The notes below the pieces were generated by a model that had not been told where the DNA came from, made no database searches, and saw only the letters and a list, made by a program, of their open reading frames with translations. Shown here piece by piece: positions 4,495-6,545 of a DNA stretch of 6,545 nucleotides. The stretch's first letter is position 1. Every line of letters begins with the position of its first letter. Origin of the DNA: Clostridia bacterium. GTDB taxonomy: Bacteria; Bacillota; Clostridia; Christensenellales; CAG-1252. The stretch lies in contig JAFZZX010000095.1 of the NCBI GenBank assembly GCA_017615515.1, forward strand, positions 1-6,545. Direction: 5' to 3'. Position numbers and translations under genes: made by a program.

Positions 4495-6545
4495 TTACGA
4501 TAGTTTCGAGAGGGTCAGGTTATCCATAAAGAGGTGCCCGTTCCCATTCCCCGCCGACGCGTAGATCGTGATGGATTTGATCTCCTTTGCCGCGAAATTG
4601 AAAGTTAGGGTCTTGAGCCCCGCGTTTCCTGCGGGAGAAGCGATGGTCGCCATCGTTTCGGCGCCACCCGCAGCATAGATCACGGATCCGTCCTTGCAGA
4701 CGAGTTCAATACGATATTTGACCGTAGCCGCGCTTTCGCATCCGAGATCGATCGCGAAATGGTTAAAGGTCCCGAGGCTCGACCCGCCCTCGTTGTAGGT
4801 GATCTTATAGGTGCTGTAACCCGCATACAAGCTGAGCACCTTGTCGCCTTCCGCGTTTTCTATCTTCAACTTCATGTTCGTGGCGGAGTACCCATTGTTC
4901 TTGTACTCATATTGCTTCCACTTGCTGTTCGTGTATTCCGAATCGACAGTTCCGTCGGTATAAGTCAGCTCGATCGGATTGATCGCCGTTTTGCTTGCGG
5001 AACTGCAAGTCTCGGTAGAGAATTGGAAGTTATCGAAATAGGTCTGTACACTCACGCCGTTGCTCGTCGAACCTTTCACGGTGATATACATTTTGTCGAG
5101 CGCCTTGATCTTCTCATAGAAGGACTTTTCGCCAAGTAGTTTTTTGGCTTTGGGCGCGGTGTATTCCGAACCGCCGGAATTGATGATCAAATTGGAGTCC
5201 TCGAATCCGACCTTAACGTGATACCAAATGCCGGGCGACAAGCTGAGGTTGGATAGCTTATAGTCGACGTAGGTGCCGCTCGCCGAATCTTGGAAACGAA
5301 GCGAGGTGCCGCTCGCATCGACGTCGTTCAATTTGACGTCAAAACTGAGCGACTTATAAGAAGCGGGCAAATCGCCGAATTGGTATCCGATACGATACGC
5401 CATACCGTTGAGCCAGGTTTTGAACTTGATCGCAGAACCCGCGCCGTACGCATCGGTCACAGAACTGATCACGATATTGTTGCTCGTCGCCCATGAAGTG
5501 TTATACACCTCTTTCGTCCAACCGCTGACGCTGCCTTCGAAGTTATTGGCGATGCACAAACCGGGCAACGTAAAGCTCTTGGACTGAGCCGACGTCGTGC
5601 CGTTGTAAAAGACGGCGCCCGCCGCGTCCCATCCGCCGACCGCACGGAAGGAAACCGACCCCGTTGCCGTCGCCGTGTAACCCGTGAGGGTAGTATCGGT
5701 AAAGGAAGAACCGCCGTTCGTCGAATACTGGGCTTTCAGTCCGGTATATGCCCACGTCACTCGAGTGGCGGACGACGTGAGGAAGGAGAACGAAGTTTGC
5801 TTGGTCTCGTAGGTAAAGGACGCGGCGGCGCTGTCTTGATAACCGCTATTCGCCGCAGCGATCGCTTTGACGTACACGGTATGCGTTCCGACAGAGGTCG
5901 AGAATGCGACGCTCTTGTCCGATTGGTTCTTATAACTTCCGTTATCTACCTTGACCGAATAGGTAGACGCATTCGACACGGCAGCCCAAGTGACTCCCTT
6001 GGAATTGGTGGTCAAGGTGGGCTTTGCGAGAGTCGCGAGCGTAACGCTGGCGGACTTCTCGATCGCGGCGGATGCATAATAATAGATATTGCTCGAAGCG
6101 TCCCAGCCGCCTTCCGCTTTTACTTTGATCGCAAACGTACCTTCCGAAGTGGGCGTATAGGAAGTCGCAGTCGTCGCGGCGTAGCTCCCCGATCCGACCT
6201 TCAGATAGGTCTTATATGCCGTAGCGGACCAGGTCGCCGTCGAACCCGATACCGAAATATTAGAAAGGGTCACGGTCTTGGTCGTATAGGTGATCGAGCT
6301 TTCGGAGCTGTCGAGTACGGTGTCGTCGCTGCGGTTCACCGCTTTGACTTTGACCGTGTACGATCCCGCCTGGGAGGCGAGAGCATAAGTCGTACCCGTT
6401 TGATAGCTCCAACTCCCGCTATTGACCCTGATCGCGTACTCCTTCGCATTGGACACGGCAGACCACGTGACATTCTTGCCGCTGACCGAGAGCGCGGGCG
6501 CGCCGAGATTCACGATGGTCACAGAAGCGGATTTATCGATCGTGG
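4495..6545 (-). CDS. C-terminal part of a large exported repeat and carbohydrate-binding-module protein, N-terminus beyond window
   Basis: The reading frame is open through base 6545. A GTG at 6522 is merely an internal valine, because the upstream bases encode TIDKSAS in frame, matching the internal repeat junction AIEKSAS. Numbering from that valine, about 675 residues are visible. Residues 1-159 and 160-318 are two copies of a paired beta-sandwich repeat, fibronectin-III or Ig-like in character. Two jelly-roll-like domains follow, at about 321-503 and 513-675, ending in the strand signatures FDNFQF (496-501) and MDNLTL (666-671) typical of beta-sandwich carbohydrate-binding modules. Composition is rich in Ser, Thr, Gly, Tyr and Ala with few Cys, as in extracellular Gram-positive proteins. 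The C-terminus has no LPXTG, membrane helix or S-layer-homology anchor. No catalytic domain is visible; one may lie upstream. A role in binding or degrading the polysaccharide that feeds the downstream importer and GH130 is inferred from context. Confidence 0.85.
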   Translation of the reverse strand, partial: TIDKSASVTIVNLGAPALSVSGKNVTWSAVSNAKEYAIRVNSGSWSYQTGTTYALASQAGSYTVKVKAVNRSDDTVLDSSESSITYTTKTVTLSNISVSGSTATWSATAYKTYLKVGSGSYAATTATSYTPTSEGTFAIKVKAEGGWDASSNIYYYASAAIEKSASVTLATLAKPTLTTNSKGVTWAAVSNASTYSVKVDNGSYKNQSDKSVAFSTSVGTHTVYVKAIAAANSGYQDSAAASFTYETKQTSFSFLTSSATRVTWAYTGLKAQYSTNGGSSFTDTTLTGYTATATGSVSFRAVGGWDAAGAVFYNGTTSAQSKSFTLPGLCIANNFEGSVSGWTKEVYNTSWATSNNIVISSVTDAYGAGSAIKFKTWLNGMAYRIGYQFGDLPASYKSLSFDVKLNDVDASGTSLRFQDSASGTYVDYKLSNLSLSPGIWYHVKVGFEDSNLIINSGGSEYTAPKAKKLLGEKSFYEKIKALDKMYITVKGSTSNGVSVQTYFDNFQFSTETCSSASKTAINPIELTYTDGTVDSEYTNSKWKQYEYKNNGYSATNMKLKIENAEGDKVLSLYAGYSTYKITYNEGGSSLGTFNHFAIDLGCESAATVKYRIELVCKDGSVIYAAGGAETMATIASPAGNAGLKTLTFNFAAKEIKSITIYASAGNGNGHLFMDNLTLSKLS
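4498..4986 (-). other. Second, C-terminal jelly-roll-like domain
   Basis: Residues about 513-675 begin INPIELTYTDG and contain SKWKQYEYKNNGYSATNMK, a strand FNHFAIDLGC, the segment YRIELVCKDGSVIYAAGG, a strand LKTLTFNF, and the closing GHLFMDNLTLSKLS. The fold pattern resembles beta-sandwich binding modules, but I do not recognise the family. It ends the protein, with no surface anchor following. Confidence 0.5.
5014..5562 (-). other. First jelly-roll-like, putative carbohydrate-binding domain
   Basis: Residues about 321-503 (numbered from the codon at 6522) open with NFEGSVSGWTKEVYN and continue with AGSAIKFKTWLNGMAYRIGY, a strand SLSFDVKLND, then GIWYHVKVGFED, and close with the FDNFQF signature. 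This order (N-F-E start, 'A.KF' strand, W-Y-H-V strand, D-N final strand) is usual in CBM4/9/11-like beta-sandwiches. Trp335, Trp344, Trp370, Tyr376 and Tyr380 are candidate sugar-stacking residues. The exact family is not recognised. Confidence 0.55.
5569..6045 (-). repeat. 159-residue protein repeat, copy 2
   Basis: This copy aligns to copy 1 with a constant 159-residue offset: VTWAAVSNASTYSVKVDNG against VTWSAVSNAKEYAIRVNSG, and AVGGWDAAGAVFYNG against AEGGWDASSNIYYYA. At the DNA level the copies have diverged considerably, so the duplication is old and maintained as protein structure. It leads directly into the first jelly-roll-like domain. Confidence 0.8.
6046..6522 (-). repeat. 159-residue protein repeat, copy 1
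   Basis: This copy has a first half containing GKNVTWSAVSNAKEYAIRV and GSYTVKVKAV, and a second half containing GSTATWSA and AEGGWDASSNIYYY, ending in AIEKSAS. Each half looks like one small beta-sandwich with a 'VTW' or 'ATW' strand near its start. Equivalent tryptophans (20 and 140) recur exactly 159 residues later in copy 2. Confidence 0.8.
6523..6545 (-). repeat. Tail of a further copy of the 159-residue repeat at the window edge
   Basis: These bases encode TIDKSAS in frame, equivalent to AIEKSAS at the end of copy 1. This implies at least one more repeat copy upstream, beyond the window. Confidence 0.6.

Larger units (their letters stand above)
1..6545 (-). other. Putative glycan-utilisation operon
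   Basis: Five same-strand genes run from the modular exported protein through GH130, two permeases and the solute-binding protein. Junctions are short: about 49 bases, 75 bases, a 4-base overlap, and 26 bases. No strong stem-loop plus T-tract terminator and no convincing promoter was seen at any junction. The operon promoter and any regulator must lie beyond base 6545; the 3' end lies beyond base 1. Confidence 0.7.

Noticed and set aside
4759..5139. Plus-strand open frame of 126 codons opposite the modular protein
   Set aside because: It is a shadow of the C-terminal domains on the minus strand, with no start signal or domain.
6520..6522. GTG as a start codon of the modular protein
   Set aside because: The frame continues upstream to the window edge, the preceding residues match the internal repeat junction, and no signal peptide follows the GTG.

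Overview
The window is a single-direction carbohydrate-utilisation locus, with every supportable gene on the minus strand. In transcription order (right to left) it holds: the C-terminal part of a very large, probably exported, repeat- and binding-module protein (cut by the right edge); a cytoplasmic GH130 glycoside phosphorylase; two membrane permeases of an LplB/YtcP-type oligosaccharide ABC importer; and the importer's lipoprotein solute-binding protein (cut by the left edge). Gaps between genes are short (a 4-base overlap, then 26, 75 and about 49 bases) and no convincing terminator lies between them, so one transcript is likely.

The organism is probably an anaerobic, gut-type Firmicute of the Clostridia. 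The GH130 and importer proteins read like those of gut Clostridia, the solute-binding protein has a Gram-positive-style lipobox, and two starts have purine-rich Shine-Dalgarno sequences. The serine/threonine-rich beta-sandwich repeats with 'VTW.AVSNA..Y' strands resemble exported proteins of uncultured gut Clostridia (possibly Christensenellales). This placement rests on recognition by eye, and base composition is only moderately GC.

Region by region: 4495-6545 encodes at least two copies of a 159-residue repeat, the tail of a third copy, and two C-terminal jelly-roll-like domains. 3468-4445 encodes the GH130 enzyme; an ATG at 4445 is preferred over the upstream TTG at 4475. 2439-3392 and 1531-2442 encode translationally coupled permeases. 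1-1504 encodes the solute-binding protein, open at the left edge.

Proposed working model: the extracellular multi-module protein binds, and perhaps through a part outside the window cleaves, a beta-mannose-containing glycan. The lipoprotein captures the released oligosaccharide, the two permeases import it using an ATPase encoded elsewhere, and GH130 phosphorolyses it to alpha-mannose-1-phosphate plus a shortened sugar. The mannoside assignment rests on GH130 alone. No RNA gene, CRISPR array, mobile element or phage feature was seen, and no gene-free stretch exceeds 300 bases.
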